From: Desulfonispora thiosulfatigenes DSM 11270
Lineage (GTDB): Bacteria; Bacillota; Peptococcia; Peptococcales; Desulfonisporaceae
Assembly (NCBI RefSeq): GCF_900176035.1
Contig: NZ_FWWT01000014.1
Location: 1-64,000 of the forward strand
Reading direction: 5' to 3'
Length of the DNA: 64,000 nucleotides
The translations under genes and the position numbers were made by a program. The notes below the pieces were generated by a model. That model ran no database searches. It was not told the DNA's origin and was given only the letters and a program-made list of their open reading frames with translations. Shown piece by piece: positions 1 to 9,457 of this stretch; the stretch's first letter is position 1, and each line of letters begins with the position of its first letter.

Positions 1-380
1 TGCTGCCTCCCGGTAGGAGTCCTGGGCCGTGTCTCAGTCCCAGTGTGGCCGTTCACCCTCTCAGGCCGGCTACTGATCGTCGCCTTGGTGAGCCATTACC
101 TCACCAACTAGCTAATCAGACGCGGGTCCATCCATAAGCGATAGCATTGTAAAGAGGCCATCTTTACTTAATCTACCATGCGGTAAATTAAGCTTATTCG
201 GTATTAGCACCGGTTTCCCGGAGTTATCCCCAACTTATGGGCAGGTTACCCACGCGTTACTCACCCGTCCGCCACTAACTTTTAGTATTTAGTAAACTAA
301 AAACTAAAAGTCCGTTCGACTTGCATGTGTTAGGCATGCCGCCAGCGTTCGTCCTGAGCCAGGATCAAACTCTCCATTAA
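1..380 (-). rRNA. 16S ribosomal RNA, 5' end (partial)
   Basis: The first 20 bases are the complement of the universal 338-357 region, and positions 354-373 are the complement of the universal 27F site, so this is the first ~370 nt of a 16S gene read leftwards. The mature 5' end should be near 380. The rest of the rRNA operon lies beyond the left edge. Transcription runs away from the origin, as is usual for rRNA operons. Confidence 0.97.
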
Positions 381-502
381 TATCCTGCAAGCTCAAAACC
401 AACTTTTGGCTTTGTTATTTATCCGTTTGTTACTTGTGGTCTGTTTCTTTATAACTGTTTGATTTTCAAAGAACAACTTGTTTTGTGTCGCTTGTTGGCG
501 AC

Positions 503-538
503 ATTTAATATCTTACCACTTACAAATTTCTCTGTCAA
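503..538 (-). promoter_or_regulatory. rRNA operon promoter
   Basis: On the minus strand, TTGACA (538-533), a 17-nt spacer and TAAGAT (515-510) form a near-consensus sigma-A promoter. Transcription should start near 503, about 120 nt before the 16S 5' end. Just downstream, 487-502 is a small hairpin with stem GTCGC/GCGAC. The motif TTCTTTGAAAA (minus, around 465-475) is typical of Firmicutes rRNA leaders. I see no protein gene in 381-830; a 61-codon plus-strand frame at 459-644 covers this leader and is not credible. Confidence 0.8.
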
Positions 539-662
539 TATCTTTTTTTCGATATTGTTTTGTGCATTTTTTCTATGCCCACTTGGCACTCAAATAATAT
601 ATCATGATTATCATATCCATGCAAGTACTTTTTATACATTTTAAATTATTATATTCTCAAAA

Positions 663-730
663 TAAAAAACCATAGATAAATTAGAATCATTGCATCCTCT
701 AGATACAATTAAAACTAATCTTCTCTATGG
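663..730 (-). terminator. Probable terminator of the rubrerythrin-like gene
   Basis: Arms at 670-684 and 716-730 pair imperfectly (CCATAG / CTATGG cores) around a ~30-nt loop. On the minus strand the hairpin is followed by a run of six T (669-664). It lies between the 3' end of the rubrerythrin-like gene and the rRNA promoter. The long loop makes it a weaker call than the compact terminators elsewhere in the window. Confidence 0.5.
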
Positions 731-830
731 TTACATTAGTAGTAACTTTATATACCTAATAAACTTAATTCACTTAATAAACCTAGTTTACTAAATAAGC
801 TATTGTCTTCATTTAAACTTACATATAAAA

Positions 831-1298
831 CTATATTTGTGCTCTTAGTCTCGCTAGTGTACGAATATGTGCATGTTCTTGGTTAATTAAATCATCAATT
901 GTATTTTGATTATGATCAGTAACTACACGACGAAGCTCACTAAAGAATAAAATAGAATCCTTTTCAAAACTCATTGCTAAATCAATAGCTTCTCTAGGGC
1001 TAGAAACCTTCCCAGCTAAAGCTTTTACATCAGTATTTTTGATAAACACATGGCTATCAACTAATGCTTTCATGTATTCTTCAAATTCTCCTTCATAAGC
1101 TTCTGGAGTTTCAACATTACTTACACCTTCCATTAAAGCAGTGAAATCAACAATATGTTGTGCTTCAGCCTTTGCTAAACCAGTGAAAATTTCTTTCACT
1201 TTTGCATCTTCTGATAGTTCAGCCACCGTATTGTAAAATATTTCACCATTTTTTTCAACTTGTACTGCAAAGTTTAATACTTCTATTGCTTTAAACAT
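831..1298 (-). CDS. Rubrerythrin-like ferritin-family diiron protein
   Basis: 155 aa, almost certainly a four-helix ferritin-like protein that carries a diiron site without the C-terminal rubredoxin domain of classical rubrerythrins. The carboxylate/histidine pattern is visible: VEKNGEIFY near residue 15, EAQH near 45, FEKDS near 110 and EHAHIR near 141. Such proteins usually act in peroxide reduction or iron handling in anaerobes; the exact activity cannot be told from sequence. The ATG is preceded by AAGGAGG at good spacing. It is monocistronic, sitting between the rRNA promoter and tadA. Confidence 0.85.
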   Translation of the reverse strand: MFKAIEVLNFAVQVEKNGEIFYNTVAELSEDAKVKEIFTGLAKAEAQHIVDFTALMEGVSNVETPEAYEGEFEEYMKALVDSHVFIKNTDVKALAGKVSSPREAIDLAMSFEKDSILFFSELRRVVTDHNQNTIDDLINQEHAHIRTLARLRAQI

Positions 1299-1507
1299 CT
1301 TAACGCCTCCTTATTTTCTAACTTCATAATATTCATAGTTATATTATACTATACATGATATTTTATTTCCTCCCATATATTTCATAAATATGCGAATCAT
1401 CAAGAAATAACTATCTAAAAAACTAATTTTAAGGATTATCTTGATTCATATTTATATTTCGATAACCTCATTCCTTCATTATTTAATTCCTTAATTGCTC
1501 CTTAAAT

Positions 1508-1534
1508 AAAAAAACCACCTCAATTATGAGATGG
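1508..1534 (-). terminator. Intrinsic terminator of tadA
   Basis: Arms 1515-1522 and 1527-1534 form a stem with a 4-nt loop, followed on the minus strand by seven T. It sits 11 bases past the tadA stop codon. Confidence 0.85.
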
Positions 1535-1545
1535 AGCAAATTTAT

Positions 1546-2007
1546 CTATTTCTTTTTTCGTTCTCTTAAAGTTTTGAAAAATCCCTTTATAAGATTTTCA
1601 CATTCTTCTTTTTGTATACCTGCGATTATTCTAACCTGATGATTAAAACCAGGAAACTGTAATAAATTTATTTGGCTCCCTGCTGAACCAAATTTAGGCT
1701 CATCAGCTCCATACACTACAGTTTCTATTCTACTATTAATTAAAGCACCTGCGCACATAGGACAAGGTTCTATTGTTACATAAATCAAAGCTCCATTTAA
1801 CCTCCATGTCCCTAACCCCTGACCGGCATTTCTTAAAGCCATAATTTCAGCATGAGCAGTTGCATCATTATTCGTTTCACATAAATTATGACCCCTGCCT
1901 ATTATTTCTCCTTCTCTAACTATAACCGCTCCTATTGGAACTTCATTTTTTGCTAAAGCCTTTTTTGCTTCAATTAATGCTTCATTCATAAAATATTCAT
2001 GATTCAT
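1546..2007 (-). CDS. tadA: tRNA adenosine(34) deaminase TadA
   Basis: 153 aa. TadA converts A34 to inosine in tRNA-Arg(ACG), so that one tRNA reads CGU, CGC and CGA. The zinc-deaminase signature is complete: HAE with H52 and the proton-shuttle E54, and PCPMC with zinc ligands C82 and C85. Length matches the family. The ATG start has a short GGTGA ribosome site. Its expected substrate, tRNA-Arg(ACG), is encoded in this same window at 10215-10291. A tRNA-Arg(CCT) gene lies just upstream of the start, and a terminator follows the gene. Confidence 0.95.
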   Translation of the reverse strand: MNHEYFMNEALIEAKKALAKNEVPIGAVIVREGEIIGRGHNLCETNNDATAHAEIMALRNAGQGLGTWRLNGALIYVTIEPCPMCAGALINSRIETVVYGADEPKFGSAGSQINLLQFPGFNHQVRIIAGIQKEECENLIKGFFKTLRERKKK

Positions 2008-2067
2008 ATTATCACCACTTAAAAAGGCCTTACAAATTAATGTAAGACCTTAAGATTATTATAATAA

Positions 2068-2144
2068 TGGTGTTCCCGGCGGGATTCGAACCCACGGCCT
2101 ATCGCTTAGGAGGCGATCGCTCTATCCTGCTGAGCTACGGAAAC
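2068..2144 (-). tRNA. tRNA-Arg (anticodon CCT)
   Basis: 77 nt including an encoded CCA (2070-2068). On the minus strand the acceptor GTTTCCG pairs with CGGGAAC (one G-T). The anticodon stem ATCGC/GCGAT encloses loop CTCCTAA, giving anticodon CCT for AGG codons. The T-arm has GGTTCGAATCC. Confidence 0.96.
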
Positions 2145-2252
2145 ACAACACTAAAATAATACTATACTTTAAATAATAATACTAGTATTTCTTCAAATTT
2201 TTTCAATTACCTATTCCCAAGTTTAAATACTTATCTTCTCAATATTAATATC

Positions 2253-2303
2253 CTTAAATAATTAATATTCTTAAATAATTAATATTCTTAAATAATTAAT
2301 ATC
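2253..2303. repeat. 17-bp tandem repeat, three copies
   Basis: CTTAAATAATTAATATT is repeated three times head-to-tail (2253-2269, 2270-2286, 2287-2303; the last copy differs in its final base). A second low-complexity run of TTTCTTAGTCTC-like units lies at 2430-2471, up to the TauE stop. The 2145-2470 interval is very AT-rich and I see no gene in it. Confidence 0.85.
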
Positions 2304-2470
2304 TTTATAATTAAATATTCTTATATGTTAATAATATAATATTTTACCCATGAATTAGCTTAAGATTTCAATATATTATCTTAAACACTTCTGAATAGAT
2401 TAGTAATATCATAAATCCTTACCAATTTTCTTAATCTCTTAATTTCTTAGTCTCTTAGTTTCTTAGTCTC

Positions 2471-3232
2471 TTATAGAATATTCAACCACATCTTAATAGC
2501 CGAACCAGAAATTAATAACGCTAATAGTAATTTTAAGGTTTTTGCTGGTACTTTGTTACTAATCTTACTACCTAAGTTTGCTCCTGGGATAGCCCCTATA
2601 ATTATTGCAAGCGATAAAAACCACATAATTTGCCCGGTTAAAACCTTTCCTGCAAATCCAGCTACAGCTGAAAAAAATACAATTCCCAGAGAACTACCAA
2701 TTGTAACACGTAAAGGTATTTTTAAAATATATAACATAACTGGAACTAATAAAAATGATCCTCCAGCTCCAATTAATCCTGCTAAAATTCCTACTACAGC
2801 AGCGGATAAGACTGCTAAAGGTTTGTTAAATACTACTTCTTCTGAATTAACTTCTTTTTTAGGTATAAACATCATAATAGCAGCTATCAATGCAAGGCTG
2901 GCAAACACAATTTGTAATGTAGTTTCATCAACATACTTTGAACCCATTCCACCAATAAACGATGCAACAATGATACTTGATCCCATCCACATAACTAAAT
3001 CCGTATTTACGGTTTTATTAGATTTATGGACAAGAGCTGCTGTACCCGTGGCAACTAAAACCTGTACTATTGAAATTGCCGCAGATTCTTGCATACTGAG
3101 ACCCGTTAATCCAAACAATGGAGGTATAAAATAAAGCATTGGAACAATTATAATAGCTCCTCCTATACCTACTAAACCAGATATGAATGCACCTATAAAC
3201 CCAATAAATAAAATGGTTATAAATAAATCCAT
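2471..3232 (-). CDS. TauE/SafE-family sulfite/organosulfur exporter-like membrane protein
   Basis: 253 aa, about eight hydrophobic segments in two halves. Each half starts with the family's glycine-rich motif: GLVGIGGAIIIVPML near residue 20 and GLIGAGGSFLLVPVML near residue 152. Members move sulfite, sulfoacetate or related anions; the substrate here is unknown. The ATG is preceded by AAGGGAGG. The 193-codon frame on the opposite strand is an antisense shadow. The gene is flanked by the trpB terminator upstream and repeats downstream. Confidence 0.85.
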   Translation of the reverse strand: MDLFITILFIGFIGAFISGLVGIGGAIIIVPMLYFIPPLFGLTGLSMQESAAISIVQVLVATGTAALVHKSNKTVNTDLVMWMGSSIIVASFIGGMGSKYVDETTLQIVFASLALIAAIMMFIPKKEVNSEEVVFNKPLAVLSAAVVGILAGLIGAGGSFLLVPVMLYILKIPLRVTIGSSLGIVFFSAVAGFAGKVLTGQIMWFLSLAIIIGAIPGANLGSKISNKVPAKTLKLLLALLISGSAIKMWLNIL

Positions 3233-3285
3233 ATTTCTTAACCTCCCTTATACAATCTATTCTAAAAAAACACTACTTAAAATTT

Positions 3286-3320
3286 ATAAAAAAATGATAC
3301 CTTAAAGTCTAAGATATCAT
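3286..3320 (-). terminator. Intrinsic terminator of trpB
   Basis: ATGATACCTT (3294-3303) pairs with AAGATATCAT (3311-3320) with one mismatch. On the minus strand it is followed by a seven-T run. It lies between trpB and the TauE-like gene. Confidence 0.75.
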
Positions 3321-3447
3321 TTTTTATTAGGTCTTTTATTCTCTACTATTAAAGATATATTAAACAATCATTTTTAAGACTTTATCTATTCAAATTTCCT
3401 TCAATATTATAAAGGTTAATTTTAAATATTTACACTTTGAAAAATAA

Positions 3448-4626
3448 TCATTTATTTAATATTTCAAATACCTGCTGTACATCTTTATCTCCCCTACCTG
3501 AGAGATTAACAATGATTATTTGATCTTTACTCATTGTAGGAGCTATCTTCATCGCATAACTAATCGCATGGGCACTTTCTAAGGCTGGTATGATTCCTTC
3601 TAATTTTGAAAGCTCCTTAAAAGCATCTAGTGCTTCCATATCAGTTGCTGTTACATATTCAGCCCTGCCACTTGCTTTTAAATAACTATGTTCTGGACCC
3701 ACTCCAGGATAATCTAATCCAGCAGCTATACAATAAGTAGGTAAAGGTTCTCCCTTTTCATCAGCTAAAACATAACATTTGAAACCATGTAAGGTGCCTG
3801 GTGTCCCCATCGTCATGCTTGCCGCATGTTCACCTGTTTCTAAACCTTTTCCTGCTGGTTCAACTCCGATAATTTTTACACCTTTATCTTTTACAAAAGG
3901 AGAAAATAATCCTATCGCATTACTTCCACCACCTACACAAGCAATAATGCAATCAGGTAATCTTCCTTCCTTTTCTAAAATTTGTTCTTTAGCTTCTCGC
4001 CCAATTATGGATTGAAAGTATTTTACTATTTCAGGATAAGGATGTGGACCTACTGCAGACCCTAAAACATAATAAGTATTATCACTATTTGCAACTAAAT
4101 CATTTAAGGCTTCATCCACAGCATCTTTTAAAGTTCTAGTTCCAGTTTTAACTGAAACTACTTTTGCTCCTAGTAATTCCATACGAAAAACATTTAAACT
4201 TTGACGCTTTGTGTCTACTTCACCCATGTAGATAACACATTCTAAACCAAAAAGGGCTGCTGCTGTTGCAGTTGCTACACCATGTTGACCTGCACCAGTT
4301 TCTGCAATAATCCGCTTAAAACCCATCTTTTTAGCTAATAATACTTGACCTAAAACATTATTAATCTTATGTGAACCTGTATGATTTAGTTCTTCTCTTT
4401 TTAAGTAAATTTTAGCTCCACCCAATTTTTCCGACAGCTTCTGTGCATAGTATAAAGGATTAGGGCGTCCCACATATTCTTTTAAATAATAATCTAACTC
4501 GCTGTGAAAATCATCATCTTCTTTACATGCATAAAATACTTCTTCTACCTTTTTTAATACTTCTTTCATTTCATTTGGGACAAAAGACCCCCCAAATTCT
4601 CCAAAAAAGCCTCTTTCTAAACTCAT
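3448..4626 (-). CDS. trpB: Tryptophan synthase beta chain
   Basis: 392 aa, full length for TrpB1. TrpB condenses L-serine with indole, the indole normally channelled from TrpA, to make tryptophan with PLP. The PLP lysine is K87 in [10 protein letters not shown] and the phosphate-binding loop is GGGSN at 232-236. The ATG follows AAGGAGC at good spacing. No trpA or other trp gene is beside it: its neighbours are a TauE-like exporter and deoC, and it has its own promoter and terminator. This is an orphan trpB that may scavenge free indole or use a TrpA encoded elsewhere. Confidence 0.96.
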   Translation of the reverse strand: MSLERGFFGEFGGSFVPNEMKEVLKKVEEVFYACKEDDDFHSELDYYLKEYVGRPNPLYYAQKLSEKLGGAKIYLKREELNHTGSHKINNVLGQVLLAKKMGFKRIIAETGAGQHGVATATAAALFGLECVIYMGEVDTKRQSLNVFRMELLGAKVVSVKTGTRTLKDAVDEALNDLVANSDNTYYVLGSAVGPHPYPEIVKYFQSIIGREAKEQILEKEGRLPDCIIACVGGGSNAIGLFSPFVKDKGVKIIGVEPAGKGLETGEHAASMTMGTPGTLHGFKCYVLADEKGEPLPTYCIAAGLDYPGVGPEHSYLKASGRAEYVTATDMEALDAFKELSKLEGIIPALESAHAISYAMKIAPTMSKDQIIIVNLSGRGDKDVQQVFEILNK

Positions 4627-4678
4627 CTAAACTCAGCTCCTTCTATATTTATCTATTCTTTAGAGATTTCTATTCTTT

Positions 4679-4720
4679 CTTTAAATATTAAATTTAAGGA
4701 CTAACTTTTAATATTTAAAG
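4679..4720 (-). promoter_or_regulatory. Leader hairpin upstream of trpB
   Basis: A perfect 14-bp inverted repeat (4679-4692 with 4707-4720; CTTTAAATATTAAA and its complement) around a 14-nt loop lies in the predicted ~95-nt trpB leader. It has no following T-run, so it is not an obvious terminator. No tryptophan-rich leader peptide or T-box sequence is visible. Confidence 0.6.
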
Positions 4721-4722
4721 AC

Positions 4723-4759
4723 TAGGTATATTATAGTCCAAAAATTAGCTAATTTTCAA
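4723..4759 (-). promoter_or_regulatory. trpB promoter
   Basis: Minus-strand TTGAAA (4759-4754), an 18-nt spacer and a perfect TATAAT (4735-4730). It lies in the deoC-trpB gap and gives trpB its own transcription start near 4723. Confidence 0.65.
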
Positions 4760-4768
4760 TACTTCTTA

Positions 4769-5476
4769 CTAATTTTTTAAGACTTCTTTAATAATTTCAA
4801 TACCCTTACTTGCACCAATCCTATTTGCTCCTGCTTTTATCATTCGGAAGGCATCTTCATAATTTTTGATACCTCCTGATGCTTTTACTCCTATTTCTGG
4901 GCCAACTGCTTTACGCATTAATTGAATATCTTCTGCTGTTGCTCCCCCACCAGAAAAACCTGTGGATGTTTTAACAAAATCTGCTCCAGCTTTAACGGCT
5001 AACCTACAAGCCCGTATTCTTTCTTCCTCGGTTAATAAGGCAGTTTCTATAATTACTTTTACAATTACCTGACCTTGGGCCTTTTTTACTACAGATTTTA
5101 TATCTTCTAATACCAAAGTATCTTCTTTATCTTTTAAGGATCCAATATTAATAACCATATCAATTTCTTTTGCCCCATCTAGGATAGCTCGCTCAGCTTC
5201 AAATGCTTTTACTTCCGAATTTGTAGCTCCTAAAGGAAAACCAATAACCGTACACACTTTAACCTCAGTTCCTTTTAAAACATCGTGAGCAGTCTTTACC
5301 CAAGTTGGATTTACACACACAGAGGCAAAATTATATTTTAAGGCTTCTTTAGAAAGTTTGATAATATCTTCTCTTTGGGCATCAGGCTTTAATAAAGTAT
5401 GATCAATCATTTTAGGCAAATTATTGTTTATAGCATCTTTATTCATTAAATCTTTATTCTTTAAACTATCACTCAT
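4769..5476 (-). CDS. deoC: Deoxyribose-phosphate aldolase
   Basis: 235 aa. DeoC splits 2-deoxyribose 5-phosphate into glyceraldehyde 3-phosphate and acetaldehyde. The Schiff-base lysine lies in [14 protein letters not shown], with the second active-site lysine in GVKASGGI. A polar N-terminal tail of ~20 residues precedes the conserved [11 protein letters not shown]. The ATG at 5476 is preferred over the TTG three bases earlier because GGAGG is then 7 nt away. It follows pdp by 31 bp, a nucleoside-salvage operon in which deoxyribose from pyrimidine deoxynucleosides is catabolised (through a phosphopentomutase not seen here). Confidence 0.95.
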   Translation of the reverse strand: MSDSLKNKDLMNKDAINNNLPKMIDHTLLKPDAQREDIIKLSKEALKYNFASVCVNPTWVKTAHDVLKGTEVKVCTVIGFPLGATNSEVKAFEAERAILDGAKEIDMVINIGSLKDKEDTLVLEDIKSVVKKAQGQVIVKVIIETALLTEEERIRACRLAVKAGADFVKTSTGFSGGGATAEDIQLMRKAVGPEIGVKASGGIKNYEDAFRMIKAGANRIGASKGIEIIKEVLKN

Positions 5477-5507
5477 CAAATATCCTCCTTTAAATTACGG
5501 TATGACC

Positions 5508-6812
5508 TTACTCTTTTATCACATCTATGATAAGAGGGGGAGGATTAACAGGTTTTAAATTAAAATTATAAGAATCATAAATCATATCAATTGCTTGATT
5601 TACATTTTCCTGATTACTATGTATAGTTGCTAATACTTCTCCTTTTTGCACCTGATCACCTATTTTTTTATGTAAGATAATTCCGACCGCTAAATCAATA
5701 ATAGAATCTTTTGTTTTTCTACCTGCACCTAATATACTTGCTACAATACCTATTTTATCTGACTTAATTTCGTTAACATAACCTTTTTCTCTAGATTTTA
5801 CTTCTGTTTGATATTTAGCCTCGGGTAACTTACTAGGATTATCGACAACCTGAGAATCTCCTCCTTGAGCGGTGATAAACGTTTTAAATTTTTCTAAGGC
5901 TTTTCCTGTATTAATAGCATCTTCTAGCATAGTATATGCTTCTTCTATATTTTGTGCTTTATTTGCCAAAATTAGCATCTGACTTCCTAAATTTAAACAT
6001 AATTCATAAAGATCTTTGGGTCCCTTACCCTTTAAAGTATCAATAGCTTCTTTTACTTCTAAAGAATTTCCAATCGCATAACCTAAGGGTTGGTTCATAT
6101 CTGAAATAACAGCAATAGTTTTACGTCCTACTTCATCACCTATTTCTACCATTGCGCGAGCTAGACTTTTAGCATCCTCTATATTTTTCATAAAAGCTCC
6201 ACTACCAACCTTTACATCTAAAACAATAGCATCTGCCCCTGAGGCAATTTTTTTACTCATAATTGAGCTTGCTATTAAAGGAATTGAAGGAACCGTTGCT
6301 GTTACATCTCGTAGAGCATAGAACCTTTTATCCGCAGGGGTTAAATTTCCAGTTTGCCCCACAAGGGCTATTTTATTATTATTTATTAGTTCAATGAATT
6401 TTTCCTGCTCTAATTCAACATTAAAACCTGGAATAGATTCTAATTTGTCAATAGTTCCTCCAGTATGTCCTAGGCCCCTACCCGACATTTTTGCTACAGG
6501 TATTCCTAATGATGCTACTAAAGGAGCTAAAATTAAGGTAGTTGTATCTCCTACACCACCTGTGCTATGTTTATCTACTTTTATTCCTTCTATATCACTT
6601 AAATTAACCTGATCCCCAGTCTCCACCATAGCCATCGTAAAATGAGCTCTTTCTTTTTTAGTCATATCCTTAAAATAGACAGCCATTAAAAAAGCAGAAA
6701 CTTGATAGTCTGGTATTTCTCCACTAGTAAAACCTTGGATGATAAAGTCAATTTCAGCCTTTGTTAACGAAAGGCCATCTCTTTTCTTTTCTATTAAATC
6801 AACCATTCTCAT
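5508..6812 (-). CDS. pdp: Pyrimidine-nucleoside phosphorylase
   Basis: 434 aa, the usual length. It phosphorolyses uridine, thymidine and deoxyuridine to free base plus (deoxy)ribose 1-phosphate. The phosphate-binding signature KHSTGGVGD is near residue 80, with [13 protein letters not shown] near 108, and the C-terminal hybrid-barrel domain is intact. The ATG is preceded by AAAGG. deoC follows in the same direction, so the pair salvages deoxynucleosides. The ORF matches the Pdp/DeoA family; specificity between uridine and thymidine is inferred from Firmicutes relatives. Confidence 0.94.
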   Translation of the reverse strand: MRMVDLIEKKRDGLSLTKAEIDFIIQGFTSGEIPDYQVSAFLMAVYFKDMTKKERAHFTMAMVETGDQVNLSDIEGIKVDKHSTGGVGDTTTLILAPLVASLGIPVAKMSGRGLGHTGGTIDKLESIPGFNVELEQEKFIELINNNKIALVGQTGNLTPADKRFYALRDVTATVPSIPLIASSIMSKKIASGADAIVLDVKVGSGAFMKNIEDAKSLARAMVEIGDEVGRKTIAVISDMNQPLGYAIGNSLEVKEAIDTLKGKGPKDLYELCLNLGSQMLILANKAQNIEEAYTMLEDAINTGKALEKFKTFITAQGGDSQVVDNPSKLPEAKYQTEVKSREKGYVNEIKSDKIGIVASILGAGRKTKDSIIDLAVGIILHKKIGDQVQKGEVLATIHSNQENVNQAIDMIYDSYNFNLKPVNPPPLIIDVIKE

Positions 6813-6879
6813 AAAAGATCATCCTTTAAAATAAGATTTACTATATAGTTTTCGCATTTTTTATTTAATTCCTGCTAGT

Positions 6880-7362
6880 TTAGGATAAATTTTCTTTTTC
6901 ACTATAATGTCTAATAACGGCTATTACTCCTCTAATAAAGAGAAAACTCAAAGTTAAGCTAAAATAAGTAATATAGATATTCCAATTAAGATAATTAATT
7001 AAGTCGGTATTTCTTTCAAACCACCATTCTAAAAGGGTAATAGGTAGACTTAGTAAAAAAGCCTTTACAATAATCATGGGCACTTTATCATGATAGGTCA
7101 TTTGATTAAATAATACTCCTAAAGTAGGATAGGCAAAAAAATCAAATAAAATAGCAGGTTTAAACACATGTGGTAAAAAACGCACAGGGTATTCGATTAA
7201 TTTATACGTAATTACAAAACAATCTAAAATAGCTGCATTAAAAGCCCTAATAAAATAAATCAGCAGCCAATCTTTTAAAGGAGGCTTACGTAATAAAAAT
7301 GCAAATAAACCTAGCGACAAAATTAAAAAAAACCAATTAATCATCATTTCCATATTATACAT
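6880..7362 (-). CDS. Small multi-pass membrane protein (CBO0543-family-like)
   Basis: 160 aa with four to five hydrophobic helices (about 8-25, 30-50, 70-87, 95-112, 128-150). The pattern KDWLL.YF, YPVRFLP and ILFDFFAYPTLG.LFNQ.TY resembles the uncharacterised Firmicutes 'CBO0543' membrane family. I recognise this by pattern only, and no function is known. It is the last of three same-strand genes with a lipoprotein and a larger membrane protein upstream. The start may be the fourth codon rather than the first, as both ATGs have weak sites. Confidence 0.6.
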   Translation of the reverse strand: MYNMEMMINWFFLILSLGLFAFLLRKPPLKDWLLIYFIRAFNAAILDCFVITYKLIEYPVRFLPHVFKPAILFDFFAYPTLGVLFNQMTYHDKVPMIIVKAFLLSLPITLLEWWFERNTDLINYLNWNIYITYFSLTLSFLFIRGVIAVIRHYSEKENLS

Positions 7363-7405
7363 CTACCCTTTGTATATTATTATCATTCCTGAGTATCTTG
7401 AAATT

Positions 7406-8011
7406 TTATTTATCCTTTTGTTTTGCTAAAAATTCATCTCTAATCGTTCCGTACATATAAAAATCCACTAAACCTTCCAGCATCTCAGGCTGAAAGTAGT
7501 CTCGGTTAATGTTCTTCAATAATTTACAATTTGCCGTTAAAATAAAAATTTTTTCTTCATAAGGGTTACCAAATTTATCTAGATAATATTTATCTACGCA
7601 TAAGCGAATTTCTTTCACCTCAGGGAAAGTATCTAGCACGGTATACAATAAAAACAAACTATTATCCCAAAGTATTTCCTCCAAGGATTGTTCTTTTTCT
7701 TGTCTATTTTTACAAATAAAGTTAACCTTTATACAATCCTTTTCAATTTCAGCACTTTTGACAATTTCTAAACTTTGTAATGCTTTTAAGCCACCTTCTA
7801 GCTTATAAGAATCTAAAATATCCTTATTTTTTTGCTGTTTTAATTCTTGCTTGGTTGAACACTCTTTAGGCAATTTGAATCCTGCCTTAGCATCTATTTT
7901 TTTAAAATTGTCGGGAACCTGATATAAAGCACCCGAACAACCAGTTAAACTAAAAAGCACTGTAATTAACAACAGGTTTATGATTATTTTAGCCCTACTT
8001 TTTGCTAACAT
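7406..8011 (-). CDS. Predicted lipoprotein, function unknown
   Basis: 201 aa. A signal peptide with hydrophobic core at ~9-21 ends in the lipobox SLTGC (C25), so the mature protein should be lipid-anchored on the outer face of the membrane. The remainder is soluble and mixed alpha/beta, with EKDCIKVNFICKN and VKEIRLCVDKYYLDKFGNPYEEKIF reminiscent of GerMN/GerM-like beta-strands. That resemblance is too weak to use as a name. It starts 15 bp after the 436-aa membrane protein and precedes the 160-aa membrane protein by 43 bp, suggesting co-transcription. Confidence 0.75.
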   Translation of the reverse strand: MLAKSRAKIIINLLLITVLFSLTGCSGALYQVPDNFKKIDAKAGFKLPKECSTKQELKQQKNKDILDSYKLEGGLKALQSLEIVKSAEIEKDCIKVNFICKNRQEKEQSLEEILWDNSLFLLYTVLDTFPEVKEIRLCVDKYYLDKFGNPYEEKIFILTANCKLLKNINRDYFQPEMLEGLVDFYMYGTIRDEFLAKQKDK

Positions 8012-8026
8012 TAGATCACCTTTTCA

Positions 8027-9337
8027 TTATGTTAATAAACTTTGCAATTCCTCTTTATTTACTACACCTACATATGGAACATTTTTTTCCATAAATATTT
8101 TAGTCACATAATCATGTTGCTCTCTGCTATTAACCCTGGCAATGATTAATACTTCTCCTTCTACAGGATTACTTCCCTTGATAGGATCCCAGTTTAATTT
8201 TGCCCTTATCCAGCCTACTAGATAAGCATCGATAAGATAACCAATTAAAGCACCTAATAAAAAACCAGCTAAACCTATAGCAATAGGTCCTCCCGGAATT
8301 AAAGCCCCACCCCACATCGTACCAAAGAGCATTAATACTGTAGCTCCACAAATAGCCCCATTAAAATTACTTATGCCATCTGACTTACGAATACTATCGC
8401 CTGTTTCTCTTTTTTTATTGGTTAAACGATCTAAAAAGATAATTTCATGCTTATCAATTCCATGAATCTTAAATGAATTAATAATTAATTCCAAGCTAAT
8501 GCTTTGTTTACTTTTGCCCACTAAAAAGGTAAAACTATTGTCCTTATTTTCTTGAGTAGTAGAGGAAGGTAAATTATCTAAGGACTTCCTTCCTTTTTTC
8601 TTGCCATAAGTATATCTTTGTTCTTCAATAATTAATTTATTAGTTTCAATAGTATGCACATAGCTATCCCAAATACAAAATCCCCAAATAGAAGGCAAAA
8701 AAAGTAACCACTCCCAATTGACATTTTGCAAATAAATTTCTTTCCCTAATACAAATTTTTGCACTAAATGACCAGTTTGAGAATAATAATTGATTGCGAT
8801 ACTCCAGCCTAATAAAATAAACCCTTTAATAATCTGGCCAATATATACATGTCCCATGCCCCCTAAAATTGTAGACAGAAAAACAGTAAAAAAGGGCTCA
8901 CGTTGATTTAAGAAAGTCATCCCAAATAAGGAGTTATGCATTTTTTGAAAATAGCGATATTCTTGCGCCTCTTCTAGTTCACAGATTTTATTTTGTTCAA
9001 TAGATAATAAATAAGAATCATAAATAGCAAAAATCCAGACTGCTATATAAAATAAACCCCACCGTTCATTAAACACATCATTGGCTTTATCAAAATTACC
9101 GATAAAAGTATAATAAATGGATAAGTTAATACGTGCCTTTAGATTAAGTAAAATTTCTCCAAACATAAATAAGAAACCTTTTAAATATGAACCTAAAGTT
9201 AAATGACCAAACCCTGGTAGTGCTGCTGACCACCATGCGATAGCCCATGGGTTAGTTCTATGTGAATATTTCACACCAAAGGCATCTATATACATTTTAG
9301 TATAACGAACATCCTCTTTTTTGATTTTATTTAACAC
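8027..9337 (-). CDS. Membrane protein with two TM2-like repeats and a glycine-zipper C-terminus, function unknown
   Basis: 436 aa. Two related membrane units are visible: residues ~32-65 (PGFGHLTLGSYLKGFLFMFG) and ~155-190 (GGMGHVYIGQIIKGFILLGW), each a G.GH...G...KGF motif like the TM2/DUF5683 type. Each is followed by an IWDSY/IYDSY motif (near 104 and 223). A polar linker (235-320) leads to a glycine-rich hydrophobic hairpin (~327-370: GGALIPGGPIAIGLAGFLLG) and a soluble tail. The start is a GTG with GGAGG 6 nt upstream. It is first of three unknown membrane-associated genes. I cannot assign a function. Confidence 0.7.
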   Translation of the reverse strand: MLNKIKKEDVRYTKMYIDAFGVKYSHRTNPWAIAWWSAALPGFGHLTLGSYLKGFLFMFGEILLNLKARINLSIYYTFIGNFDKANDVFNERWGLFYIAVWIFAIYDSYLLSIEQNKICELEEAQEYRYFQKMHNSLFGMTFLNQREPFFTVFLSTILGGMGHVYIGQIIKGFILLGWSIAINYYSQTGHLVQKFVLGKEIYLQNVNWEWLLFLPSIWGFCIWDSYVHTIETNKLIIEEQRYTYGKKKGRKSLDNLPSSTTQENKDNSFTFLVGKSKQSISLELIINSFKIHGIDKHEIIFLDRLTNKKRETGDSIRKSDGISNFNGAICGATVLMLFGTMWGGALIPGGPIAIGLAGFLLGALIGYLIDAYLVGWIRAKLNWDPIKGSNPVEGEVLIIARVNSREQHDYVTKIFMEKNVPYVGVVNKEELQSLLT

Positions 9338-9457
9338 AAGATCCCTCCCTAGTAAATATTATTTTCCAAATCACAATTAGTTATTCCACCATTTACTAGA
9401 GATAAGTTTTATCTATTAAAAAATGTTAAAAAGTAAAATTAATTTGCTTTAATTGTA

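Noticed and set aside
459-644. 61-codon plus-strand frame upstream of 16S
   Set aside because: Covers the rRNA promoter and leader on the opposite strand; no ribosome site or recognisable protein.
2553-3134. 193-codon plus-strand frame
   Set aside because: Lies wholly antisense to the TauE/SafE gene; proline/isoleucine-rich composition of a shadow frame, no ribosome site.
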